Source of the DNA: a bacterium
Lineage (GTDB): Bacteria > Patescibacteriota > Microgenomatia > UBA1400 > PJMF01
Direction of reading: 5' to 3'
NCBI GenBank assembly: GCA_900299155.1
Contig: OMIS01000001.1
Span: 1 to 9,728 of the forward strand
DNA length: 9,728 nucleotides
This document shows, piece by piece, positions 1-7,846 of this stretch. Position 1 is the stretch's first letter, and every line of letters begins with the position of its first letter. A program made the translations under genes and the position numbers. The notes under the pieces are model-generated. The model had not been told where the DNA came from and ran no database searches. It saw nothing but the letters and a program-made list of their open reading frames with translations.

Positions 1-76
1 ATATGGATACAAATGTTATAAATAAAATTGTTGTTAAACCAAAAATACAGTGAAGTTGCAGTGTAGTAATTTTCAT
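1..76 (-). CDS. Possible N-terminus of a divergent membrane or secreted protein (partial, runs off left edge)
   Basis: A minus-strand ATG at 76 opens a frame that stays open for 25 codons to the window edge. The peptide begins MKITTLQLHC and continues with a hydrophobic stretch (IFGLTTILFITFVSI) that could be a signal peptide or first membrane helix. It would be transcribed divergently from the plus-strand GT-C gene at 117. A TATACT hexamer on the minus strand (plus positions 105-100) lies 23 bases upstream of the ATG, a reasonable promoter distance. No Shine-Dalgarno sequence precedes the start. T-rich noncoding DNA often translates into hydrophobic residues and 25 open codons can occur by chance. 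The alternative is that a plus-strand gene from the left ends at 19-21, 23-25 or 51-53, where stops lie in the three plus frames. No function can be assigned. Confidence 0.3.
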   Translation of the reverse strand, partial: MKITTLQLHCIFGLTTILFITFVSI

Positions 77-97
77 TAATAGTCTGTTTCAACTACT

Positions 98-109
98 ATA
101 GTATACTAT
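98..109. promoter_or_regulatory. Palindromic -10-like element, possibly a bidirectional promoter or operator
   Basis: The 12 bases atagtatactat form a perfect palindrome, so a TATACT hexamer is present on both strands (plus 102-107; minus 105-100). The flanking sequence also contains TACTAT as a direct repeat at 94-99 and 104-109, one helical turn apart. On the plus strand only 9 bases separate the hexamer from the ATG at 117 and there is no Shine-Dalgarno sequence, so a transcript from this -10 would be leaderless or nearly so. No good -35 hexamer is visible at 16-18 bases spacing on the plus strand. Promoters with symmetrical -10 elements firing in both directions are known in bacteria; use here is inference. 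In AT-rich DNA such motifs also arise by chance. Confidence 0.35.
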
Positions 110-116
110 TTATACA

Positions 117-1529
117 ATGCGCAGAGTACTACACTTACATACAGCATTTTTAATACCAATACTCGTTTGGATGCTTATTGGTCTGGGAGCGCTTCTGCGT
201 ACCTATCACGCCGATATATTCCCCATAGATAATAATGATGATGGACTCTATTATGTTTGGACAGGCACAAGCCTATTGCAAAGTCCCAGCCAAGTCCATA
301 GTCATACAATTTTTGATTCTGATAATGCCGCACTTATATGGAGATCACAGTATTATGATTATGTTCCACATCTTCGTTTTGGTATGAAAATTGTTGAACC
401 ATGGTTTGACCATCCACCATTAGGCTCACTTATTGCTGGGTTTCCTGCATATTTATTAGGATATGATCAAGTCGAGCAGATGCCACATATGATCGTGCGA
501 TACCCTGCACTTATAGCAAGCATCTTTACTCTACTTGGCATATATCTTTTAGCGCAAAAATTATTTGGAACTCGAACTGCACTTTTTAGTCTACTCTTTG
601 CTGCTACCACACCGTACTTTGTCTTTGCGCATCGGCAATCATATCTAGAAAACTTCTTAACACCAGTTTTTTTAGGGAGTCTTATTAGCTATTTATACTA
701 TCAAGAATCTAAACGTCCTTGGCAGCTGTATCTATCTTTGCTATTGTCGTTTCTCTGTGGCTGGTTCAAAATTCCTGCATTTGCTATTCCACTCATGCTT
801 GCGGGTTGGAGCTACTATCTGAAAAATAAAAAGCTTGCATTACTTTTTTTATTGAGCTTTATAGTTTCCTTAAGCAGTTATGTAGCATATGGGCTGCTAA
901 CAAGTTCAGATTTCTTCCTCAATACACTGAGTAACCAAGGTGTGAGAGGAATGTATCTCAGCTCTTTTATTGAAAGCTTTGTCAAACCGATGTTCTATGG
1001 AGAGTTTATGGACGGACTATATATATTAGGGCTACTGTTCTCGTTTGTAGTATTGCTTAAACGTGAGAAAACCAGTTATGAAAAATTTTTTTCTTGGTTT
1101 TTTATGGCATGGATCATTGTATTATTCCTCGTTTCTGGAAAATATAATAATTCACCATGGTATAGATATCCGTTAATACCCTTTATGTCTATTAGTATTG
1201 GAATCTATGCTGATGAGTTATGGAAGAAGAAAAGTTTGTTTATTGCTGCCCTCTTTTTACTCTTCGGATTTAGTGGATATACACTTGCTGGGATTGAGCT
1301 TAGTTCTACGATACTAAGGATTTCTACTCTACTCGTTTTTGCGCCATTCGTACTTATTTTTTTTCATCCTAAAAATAAATGGTTAGAATATCTTTCAAGT
1401 GTTATGGTAATAGTACTACTAGGGTTAGTCATCTTTGGAAATATCTTAGCTATTAAGCAGTATCCCTACGAGAAATGTGAAAAGGAACCCTGCTTACAAC
1501 CTACAAAAATTATTTTTGATAGAAGCTAA
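117..1529 (+). CDS. GT-C family membrane glycosyltransferase (PMT_2/ArnT-like), 470 aa
   Basis: Predicted polytopic membrane enzyme that transfers a sugar from a polyprenyl-phosphate donor to an acceptor on the outer face of the membrane. About 13 hydrophobic segments are visible: one at residues 9-28, then most of 103-260 and 299-450. The first extracytoplasmic loop carries acidic residues (D38, D41, D42 in DNNDDGLYY), the position of the catalytic acidic motif in GT-C enzymes, followed by VEPWFDHPPL at 93-102, matching the HPP motif of the PMT_2 group. HRQSYLEN at 172-179 follows segment 4. The protein ends in a short hydrophilic tail with C454-x4-C459 and no large soluble domain. The ATG at 117 fits because the first helix begins soon after it; no Shine-Dalgarno sequence is present and translation may be leaderless. 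It is the only clear plus-strand gene and overlaps the minus-strand operon tail-to-tail by 20 bp. It is a paralogue of 6439-7827. Sugar and acceptor are unknown. Confidence 0.85.
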   Translation: MRRVLHLHTAFLIPILVWMLIGLGALLRTYHADIFPIDNNDDGLYYVWTGTSLLQSPSQVHSHTIFDSDNAALIWRSQYYDYVPHLRFGMKIVEPWFDHPPLGSLIAGFPAYLLGYDQVEQMPHMIVRYPALIASIFTLLGIYLLAQKLFGTRTALFSLLFAATTPYFVFAHRQSYLENFLTPVFLGSLISYLYYQESKRPWQLYLSLLLSFLCGWFKIPAFAIPLMLAGWSYYLKNKKLALLFLLSFIVSLSSYVAYGLLTSSDFFLNTLSNQGVRGMYLSSFIESFVKPMFYGEFMDGLYILGLLFSFVVLLKREKTSYEKFFSWFFMAWIIVLFLVSGKYNNSPWYRYPLIPFMSISIGIYADELWKKKSLFIAALFLLFGFSGYTLAGIELSSTILRISTLLVFAPFVLIFFHPKNKWLEYLSSVMVIVLLGLVIFGNILAIKQYPYEKCEKEPCLQPTKIIFDRS

Positions 1530-3093
1530 AATCTTTTTCTTGCATATATTTTGCTTGCTCAGGAGTAATAGCTGCAGCAATATCATCTCTAAAATAAAGG
1601 AATGTTTGCTTATTATCATGCAGAACTGGAGTATATTGAGTTTTTAAGATCGGGCTTAAATCTGTATGGTACCCACTGGTATCTTCAGTCATATAGATGA
1701 ATTCTGGTGGATCAGTTGCATATAGTTCATGAAATTCAGCTCGTAGCTGGGGAGAACGATATGCCCATTGGAGATGAAATAACTGCCTACCTGCGATTGG
1801 CACACCACTCACTATATTTAGATAACCATGACCATTTGGACCTGAAAAAAAAGTGGACTCTGCACCTGCAACTACTTTGACCAATTGTGCATAAGACTCA
1901 TAAGTGCCATATTGCACATAGTATTCATTCAGTTTATCCTTGTCTTCCCAAAGCCAAGGTGTGTTAAGTACAAATAATGGGATAATCAGTGTAAGCAATA
2001 TAATTCTATTCAGCATTTGTTTAGGTGAAAGTGAATAGTATACTAGTGAAGCAAAAATTGAAAAAAAGCCAGCTACATACGGGAATAAATGGAAGCCTGA
2101 GAAAAATGCCACCGGGAATGTATAAACTCGTGGATTAAGTAATAAGAGCAGTAAATACAAGAATCCAAATTGTAGATATTGGCGTGTTTTTATGTTTGTT
2201 TTTCTATAAAATTTATATGTTAAAACTAGAGCAATTATTACTAATGGCACATAAAACATTTGAGAGTGTCTATTAAATGGTTGAGCAAGAGATAAAAATG
2301 GGAATGTAATAATTTTGCCCCATTCTGTAACTGTCAAAGGCTCTTCATATGCAATAAAGTAATTAATATTATTGGTAACAGCCTCACGGTACCAATCAAT
2401 AGGTGAAGTAAACCAGAATACTGCCGTAACCACTGCTACTGCTGCTGAAAGTCCAAAGATCCGGGCATCTTTGTGGGAGGTGTAAAATAAATATATAGCC
2501 ACAAGTGCACAAAATGGCCACAGTGGCAGTAAACAAAAACCTACCCATGCAAGTGAAATACCAGCAACAATGCTATCTATCCTATCAGTAAATTCATCTG
2601 GAGCTTTTTTACTATCAGCATAGAGTAGTTTTTCTGACACAAGTAACACAAGATAAATAACAGTCGGAACAGCTATACTTTCAGCTAGTACGTGCCATGC
2701 AAAAAAATAGTAGCCAACTGAAAAGGTTAAAATAAATGCAAATAACCCCCGTTCTCTGAATCTGAGTACCAACCCAATGCCCGTGATGAGAAAAAAGATA
2801 AACATACTAATTCTGATTCTTTCAATCAAATCAAACAGGGTATTGTACGAAATACCTTTCATTAGGGCAGCACCAAAATAAACGGGAATTGGTTGGTGAT
2901 TTGTAGATAAATCTGTATAGAGATTTTTGTTAAAGGTATTCATCATCCAACCCATAGCCACATGGTCTGTTTCATCTTGAAAGTAGAATGATTGTGTTTG
3001 TTTCCTAAGTCCCCATAGTAAAGCTACTGCACATAAAAATAGCAAAGCAAAAGTTACAATAGTTACTAAATATGCATCAAGTATTTTCTTCAT
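1510..3093 (-). CDS. GT-C-like membrane glycosyltransferase with C-terminal extracytoplasmic domain, 527 aa
   Basis: Last gene of the minus-strand operon. One N-terminal helix (about 8-28) is followed by a loop with FQDETDH (D40, E41, D43), the expected GT-C catalytic acidic motif, and NHQP at 65-68, which I read as the counterpart of the HPP motif. About ten more hydrophobic segments run to residue 378. The last 145 residues (about 380-527) are hydrophilic with alternating strand and helix character and should lie outside the membrane. Only 4 bases separate its ATG from the upstream TAA and no Shine-Dalgarno sequence is seen, so translation by reinitiation is likely. The 3' end overlaps the convergent gene by 20 bp. 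It is more diverged than the other GT-C proteins here: it lacks SFGD and VEPWFDH, so it is a separate subgroup. A GT-C role is inferred from topology and the first-loop motif; substrate unknown. Confidence 0.72.
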   Translation of the reverse strand: MKKILDAYLVTIVTFALLFLCAVALLWGLRKQTQSFYFQDETDHVAMGWMMNTFNKNLYTDLSTNHQPIPVYFGAALMKGISYNTLFDLIERIRISMFIFFLITGIGLVLRFRERGLFAFILTFSVGYYFFAWHVLAESIAVPTVIYLVLLVSEKLLYADSKKAPDEFTDRIDSIVAGISLAWVGFCLLPLWPFCALVAIYLFYTSHKDARIFGLSAAVAVVTAVFWFTSPIDWYREAVTNNINYFIAYEEPLTVTEWGKIITFPFLSLAQPFNRHSQMFYVPLVIIALVLTYKFYRKTNIKTRQYLQFGFLYLLLLLLNPRVYTFPVAFFSGFHLFPYVAGFFSIFASLVYYSLSPKQMLNRIILLTLIIPLFVLNTPWLWEDKDKLNEYYVQYGTYESYAQLVKVVAGAESTFFSGPNGHGYLNIVSGVPIAGRQLFHLQWAYRSPQLRAEFHELYATDPPEFIYMTEDTSGYHTDLSPILKTQYTPVLHDNKQTFLYFRDDIAAAITPEQAKYMQEKDFSFYQK

Positions 3094-3097
3094 AGCA

Positions 3098-4798
3098 TTA
3101 GTTGACGTTATAAATGTCCCAAACTACTGTATTGGAAAGATCACGTATTTGAGTTGTAGTAACGCTTGAACGAACTGATACTACCTGGTTTTTGAACTTT
3201 TCAGAACTTACAACAATAGCAGGCCCTTTGATTTGGTCTGGTTTATCAATGAATGATATATTTTTATATGCAAGGTATTCGCCTTGATCTTTCTCTACTA
3301 TACTATTTTCCGCTTGAACCTCACGAGGATTAGTTTTAGAGAAAAACCAGTAATACATGGCCGGTCTACCCTGTTCTCTAGTTATATAAACTGGCAAAGT
3401 AGGGTTTTCTGTTTGCAATCGCTGTACCTCAGTGACCATTTGTTTGTACCCATACTGCCACTCACTACTTGCTACTTTCGGATAAATACTTGTGTAATAG
3501 CGCCAGAAACCAGTAAATTCAGTGATATATATCAGTAGAATACAAAGTGCAACAAACTTACTTGATACTACTGGTTTGATAGGAAGTAGATTTTGAATTA
3601 GATTTGATAAAACTTTATGAAAGTGTGCTATACCTTGTGCAATTAGCAACATAAATATTGGCAAGCTCGGTAAAATGCGTAATGCATGTGGGGTAGCAGT
3701 AGTTAGGGAAGCTGGAATAATGGCAATAAAAAGCCAAGCCAAGAAGTATAGGTGCAGTTTTGTGCGCTTTTGAAGCCAAATATACAGTCCCATTAGCACA
3801 AATAGTGCTTCAATATGATAAAGTTGCCCAAAATATTGAATTGAATGTCGCAAATTTGCATCACCATGTATGAAAAGAAAATTAATGTTAAAGTGTGAAA
3901 GAAAATTAGTAGCAATTTCTCTGCCAAACAATATATAGCGATGATATAAAATTCTAGAAAGCAATGTATTACCCGCATTTTCCTTTAAATAATTACTTTC
4001 TTCAATAACGCGTAAATCGGAAAAAATGCTTGTTTCTTGAAATCTATGATTTGTTTTTGTATCACCAATAGAAAGTAATATTGGACCTATGACTGCTATA
4101 AAGATAAGTAATGGAACCAAGAGCTGAGTTATATTTTGATTGAGTAACTTTACAATCTGGTTTAGTAGGCTTGTTATTGTAATTTTTGTGAAGCGCAAAT
4201 GTATAGAAAAATAGTATATAGCTAAACCAAGCAGCTGTAGTGGGACTATTAAGCGTGTAGCATGGTAGGTATACATAGCAGCAGCAAAAAACAGAACTCC
4301 AGCAATACCCATTTTTACCTTAATTTTTGGCTTTTCAAGCGTAACAAGAAAAAAATAGTTTGCCCATACGAGGAGTGCGCTAGCCGACATTACTTCCCAA
4401 CCTGCTCGGGAAAACTGGATCGCCCAGGGAGAGATTGCTCCTACTGCGAGCACGAGCAATGGTGAAATTCCAACTCTTTTTGCAAGCAGCGCGGTACCAA
4501 CTAATAAACCTATCCCCGCGAGGACCGTGGGGAGTCGAACTGCCCACTCAGTTAAACCAAATGCCGCAATAAATGGAACGAGAATATAAAAATAACCTGA
4601 AGGCTTCCAGTCACCAAATGATTCAAATGCCACTATTGGTAATACCGTCCCATGATGGTCTTTACCCGTTTTAAGGATAGAGTATGCATCATATCCTAGA
4701 GCAGCTTCCTCCCAATACAGACTTGGTGGAAACTGAAGTAAGCCATATACTCTGAGAAAAATAGCGAGTGTAATTACTAAGATATACAAATACTTCAT
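3098..4798 (-). CDS. GT-C family membrane glycosyltransferase (PMT_2/ArnT-like), WEEA variant, 566 aa
   Basis: Predicted polyprenyl-phosphate-sugar-dependent glycosyltransferase of the cytoplasmic membrane, with about 12 hydrophobic segments up to residue 430 and a soluble extracytoplasmic C-terminal domain (about 435-566). Signature blocks in order: SLYWEEAALGYDAYSI at 26-41, SFGDWKPS at 60-67, VRLP at 87-90, SPWAIQFSRAGWE at 123-135, ANLRHS at 314-319 and TPHALRILPSLP at 369-380. The first-loop motif is WEE where the adjacent paralogue has WDE, a conservative change at a likely catalytic position. The C-terminal domain contains YITREQGRPAMYYWF and ends in beta-rich sequence. Its ATG lies 2 bases after the TAA of 4801-6435 and has no Shine-Dalgarno sequence, implying coupled translation. 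Paralogy to that neighbour is obvious along the whole length, including the KTNP motif at 488-491. Sugar specificity cannot be read from sequence. Confidence 0.87.
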   Translation of the reverse strand: MKYLYILVITLAIFLRVYGLLQFPPSLYWEEAALGYDAYSILKTGKDHHGTVLPIVAFESFGDWKPSGYFYILVPFIAAFGLTEWAVRLPTVLAGIGLLVGTALLAKRVGISPLLVLAVGAISPWAIQFSRAGWEVMSASALLVWANYFFLVTLEKPKIKVKMGIAGVLFFAAAMYTYHATRLIVPLQLLGLAIYYFSIHLRFTKITITSLLNQIVKLLNQNITQLLVPLLIFIAVIGPILLSIGDTKTNHRFQETSIFSDLRVIEESNYLKENAGNTLLSRILYHRYILFGREIATNFLSHFNINFLFIHGDANLRHSIQYFGQLYHIEALFVLMGLYIWLQKRTKLHLYFLAWLFIAIIPASLTTATPHALRILPSLPIFMLLIAQGIAHFHKVLSNLIQNLLPIKPVVSSKFVALCILLIYITEFTGFWRYYTSIYPKVASSEWQYGYKQMVTEVQRLQTENPTLPVYITREQGRPAMYYWFFSKTNPREVQAENSIVEKDQGEYLAYKNISFIDKPDQIKGPAIVVSSEKFKNQVVSVRSSVTTTQIRDLSNTVVWDIYNVN

Positions 4799-4800
4799 AG

Positions 4801-6435
4801 TTAATTTTCTGCTGGTGCTGAGCCTGGAGTTAAGTATAAAGCAAATCGGATACTTCCATCACGACCATACACAATATGATCTGGTTCTTTATTAGGCAAG
4901 ATATTCTTTTGTGTTGCAACTAGTAGCGTATTATTTCTACTTAGATCACCTGGAGAAATTGTATCAGTAAATTCATACTTTATCAATGATCCTCCTCTGT
5001 ACCAAATAGGATTAGTTTTTCTGACAAACAGTGCATAAATGTATGGTTGACCGTATTCACTACTAAAAAGTATTTTTTCTACCTGAGGCTTTCCGTTCTC
5101 ACCTTTTTCGTAGTCTTTTGCAAGAGTAAATGCTTCTATATATCCTTCTTGAAATGAGTCACTACTGCGAGCTGGATAAACTATAAGGTAATAATTCCAA
5201 AAAGATATGAACAGCACAATATGTACCATATAAAAGGTACCAATTAGCGCTTGAGAATAATAAAATTTTTGAGCATTCACTAGAGCATTTACGCTATCAA
5301 TCAAGTACTTCAAACCTATTGTAGCAAGCACAATAAAACCAGGTAAAGCAAAAAGAGCACGATTAGGGTGCGGCACTTCTCTAGTAAGCACTGCAGGCAA
5401 TAAACCAATTACAATCATTAAAATACTCCACAGCGCTACTTTTGTGTACCAATCATCCTGTTTTTTTATTCGACTACTCCAGTAGCCTAGTAATCCCACA
5501 ATATTTAGCAGATAGGTAGTTAGTAAAAGCACGCCCCAGACACCAGTACCGTGCCGAAGCGTATTTGTAGCACCTTGTAATAAAAAAAGTGGAGATAGAT
5601 GCAGAATATAGTTACTTAAGATGATTTGACTGTACTCAACTATAGTTAAATGCTCCGAGAATATTAACACTCCTGCTCGTGTCGCACCCATACCAAATAA
5701 TGCATCTTGAAGTAACGGCCACACAGCTAAACTTGAAATAAGAACCACAACAACTATTGGTTTCCAAGCACGAATAATTTTTTTAAAATCACTAAACAGC
5801 CAAACGGTAACTAACACCATAAGCGGGACCACAATCTTAGCACTGTGATAGGTATATAACGTTGCAACACAACTCAACCCTGCAGCAAGACCTATCCCGA
5901 GCTGTAGAGCATATGATTTGCGTTCATATATCGTTTGAAAAAACTCAAACAAAAGCCATAGCGCAAGCATAAAAATGAACAATGCTAAACCGGATTCAAA
6001 TCCCACTCTGGTAAAGTGAATATGCCAAGGCGAAAGGGTTAACAGAAACGTAGAGGTAAGACTAAGAAAGGGTGCACGTTCAAAACCTTTATACAACTTC
6101 ATACAGAGTAAATAGAATATTGGGATTGTAAACACGCCAGCTAGGGCAAATGGTAAACGTACTACCAGTGGGCTAAGACCAAAAATATAAGTAAAAATTC
6201 CTGTGAGGTAAATTGCAAAGGGCGATTTGTAATCACCAAAAGATTTAAAAGAAATGGGCAACTTTTCAAGCCATTCATCACGTCTGGTCGTGACTATAGC
6301 GTATCCATTATATCCAATTGCCGCCTCGTCCCATGTTAAGCCAGCAGGAAGTGACCCTAATGCGTACAGCCGTAAGCAAAACGCAGTTACAACTAAAACG
6401 AGCAACCATTTGTTTTGTGCAAGTAACGCTTTCAT
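4801..6435 (-). CDS. GT-C family membrane glycosyltransferase (PMT_2/ArnT-like), WDEA type, 544 aa
   Basis: Predicted GT-C glycosyltransferase using a lipid-phosphate sugar on the outer membrane face. About 12 hydrophobic segments occupy residues 9-414. The first loop carries GLTWDEAAIGYNGYAI (D36 and E37 are the likely catalytic pair), then SFGDYKSP at 65-72, VRLP at 92-95, SPWHIHFTRVGFE at 135-147, ATNTLRHG at 289-296 and VPHPNRALFALP at 354-365. Residues from about 420 to the end form a soluble extracytoplasmic domain with SSEYGQPYIYALF and RKTNP, aligning with the C-terminal domain of 3098-4798. Length is typical for this group. The start is 3 bases after the TAA of the upstream gene, without a Shine-Dalgarno sequence. 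The two neighbouring paralogues probably come from tandem duplication and may add successive or alternative sugars. Donor and acceptor are unknown. Confidence 0.88.
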   Translation of the reverse strand: MKALLAQNKWLLVLVVTAFCLRLYALGSLPAGLTWDEAAIGYNGYAIVTTRRDEWLEKLPISFKSFGDYKSPFAIYLTGIFTYIFGLSPLVVRLPFALAGVFTIPIFYLLCMKLYKGFERAPFLSLTSTFLLTLSPWHIHFTRVGFESGLALFIFMLALWLLFEFFQTIYERKSYALQLGIGLAAGLSCVATLYTYHSAKIVVPLMVLVTVWLFSDFKKIIRAWKPIVVVVLISSLAVWPLLQDALFGMGATRAGVLIFSEHLTIVEYSQIILSNYILHLSPLFLLQGATNTLRHGTGVWGVLLLTTYLLNIVGLLGYWSSRIKKQDDWYTKVALWSILMIVIGLLPAVLTREVPHPNRALFALPGFIVLATIGLKYLIDSVNALVNAQKFYYSQALIGTFYMVHIVLFISFWNYYLIVYPARSSDSFQEGYIEAFTLAKDYEKGENGKPQVEKILFSSEYGQPYIYALFVRKTNPIWYRGGSLIKYEFTDTISPGDLSRNNTLLVATQKNILPNKEPDHIVYGRDGSIRFALYLTPGSAPAEN

Positions 6436-6438
6436 ATT

Positions 6439-7827
6439 TTATTTAGCCAAGCTTTGTAACACAGATTTAAAGGTTACAATTGGGATAGGACAGATTTTGT
6501 CTGTACACCGTGCTGCATAGACGTTATTTGCTATGTACATACTTTGCATAATGTATATGCAACATAGCAGACCCAAAACATATTTATGCAGTTCTGCCTT
6601 TTTTGAATAAAATAAGTATAGAACAGTTACGCCAATTACTACACTAACAAGACCACGTAAGGTGTATGCGTCTGGGAGTGGATGCGTCGGATACCTGATT
6701 AAACCTAAGTTATTAACAAGGGTAATTGCTACTAGCGTAATAGCTAAGTAGTAACGCTTATATGCAATTGTTGCCCCAGCTGCGATAGCTAAAAACGAAA
6801 ATACTGGAATTTTATACCACCCCAACATATCTTGTTCAGCACTTGTCACCCATACTAGAGTAAAGAGTGAAATAATAAAAAAGCCAAGTTGCTTCATTGT
6901 TCTATTTTCATCAAACTGAAATATCCCCAACCCTAAAATAAGAATCAGGTAGTAGCTCATATCCAACATGGTATAAATATGAAAACCAGGATGGGAAAAT
7001 ATGAAAGCAGGATTTGACCACCCCAGCAACCGATATGATTGTTTTTGTAAAGTATGTACAAAGGCGTTCCAATCAATCAATGCTCCATAGACGATATAAC
7101 TTATGACCGATAATCCTAAAGAAGAAAGGAAATATATAGCAGCCTTTTTATATTGCTTCTCAAATATAAATAGAAAACTAATCAGAGGAATTATTGCCAA
7201 ACCAGTTACTTTCACCCCAGCTGCAAGAAAGCTTGTTATCACTAAATAGTAGAGTGGCTTTTTCTCTAAATAGAAATAGTAAGTAAGGAGAAAAAACAAA
7301 TTTAAAAAATTCTCAGAGACAACCATACGATGAATAATAAGGAGCGATGGACTAAAGCCAATTAAAATTAAGGCAAAGATTCCTGCTAGTGTCCCAAAAT
7401 GTTTTTCAGCAATTTTAAATACAAGATATAGTACCCCTGCGCTTACTATTAGCATGGGAATTCTATATATCAGTGCAGGAAGAACACTTGGAAAGTCATA
7501 TCCCCAAAGTAATGACCAGCTCCCCATAAGAACTGGCAAAAGATACATATGATCAAACCAAGGCTCAACTAGAATATACTCAGGTTTTATAGCTACTGCA
7601 TAGTACTTAAGCTCATATGCACTGCGTGTAGTACCAGGGTCTGTAAAACTACTCCAGGATGCTGGGACTCCCTTTGTCATTAATGATTGTCCAGCAAAGA
7701 TGTATGCCATTTCATCACCATCATCAGCATAAGGGAGATACTCCATTTTCAGAAAACGCGCTAATACTGCAAGCAATAGCAATACTATTACTATGTATCG
7801 ACTCCACTTGCTCATCAATTTATGCAT
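6439..7827 (-). CDS. GT-C family membrane glycosyltransferase, paralogue of the plus-strand gene, 462 aa
   Basis: Polytopic membrane protein with about 12 hydrophobic segments and a short extracytoplasmic tail. The first loop has ADDGDEMAY (D35, D36, D38, E39 from the chosen start), the likely catalytic acidic cluster, followed by VEPWFDH at 87-93 and HRMVVSENFL at 166-175. These, SYIVYGAL, GWYKIP and the tail C441-x4-C446 line up with the protein at 117-1529 (VEPWFDH, HRQSYLENFL, SYVAYGLL, PWYRYP, C-x4-C). Unlike that paralogue, residues after WFDH are MYL rather than PPL, so the HPP motif is lost. I chose the ATG at 7827: it lies 19 bases after the upstream stop, is preceded by purine-rich GAAGAA at 6 bases, and precedes the first helix directly. 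An earlier ATG at 7878 would overlap the upstream gene by 32 bases and add a polar extension. Other possible start: 7815. Substrate unknown. Confidence 0.82.
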   Translation of the reverse strand: MHKLMSKWSRYIVIVLLLLAVLARFLKMEYLPYADDGDEMAYIFAGQSLMTKGVPASWSSFTDPGTTRSAYELKYYAVAIKPEYILVEPWFDHMYLLPVLMGSWSLLWGYDFPSVLPALIYRIPMLIVSAGVLYLVFKIAEKHFGTLAGIFALILIGFSPSLLIIHRMVVSENFLNLFFLLTYYFYLEKKPLYYLVITSFLAAGVKVTGLAIIPLISFLFIFEKQYKKAAIYFLSSLGLSVISYIVYGALIDWNAFVHTLQKQSYRLLGWSNPAFIFSHPGFHIYTMLDMSYYLILILGLGIFQFDENRTMKQLGFFIISLFTLVWVTSAEQDMLGWYKIPVFSFLAIAAGATIAYKRYYLAITLVAITLVNNLGLIRYPTHPLPDAYTLRGLVSVVIGVTVLYLFYSKKAELHKYVLGLLCCIYIMQSMYIANNVYAARCTDKICPIPIVTFKSVLQSLAK

Positions 7828-7846
7828 ATATAATTCTTCGTATACC

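Noticed and set aside
1506..1545. AT-rich inverted bases with a T-tract as a possible terminator after the plus-strand gene
   Set aside because: The AAAAAT/ATTTTT pairing has no GC and almost no loop, and the T-run at 1533-1537 has only a 3-bp stem before it; not a credible intrinsic terminator.
3284..3538. Plus-strand open frame of 84 codons antisense to the GT-C gene
   Set aside because: It lies wholly inside a gene with clear family motifs on the other strand and shows no motif or start signal of its own. The same holds for plus-strand frames at 4262-4465, 6254-6520, 7659-7910 and 8026-8277.
3793..3978. Minus-strand open frame of 61 codons in another frame of the same GT-C gene
   Set aside because: Out-of-frame shadow of 3098-4798 with no recognisable feature.
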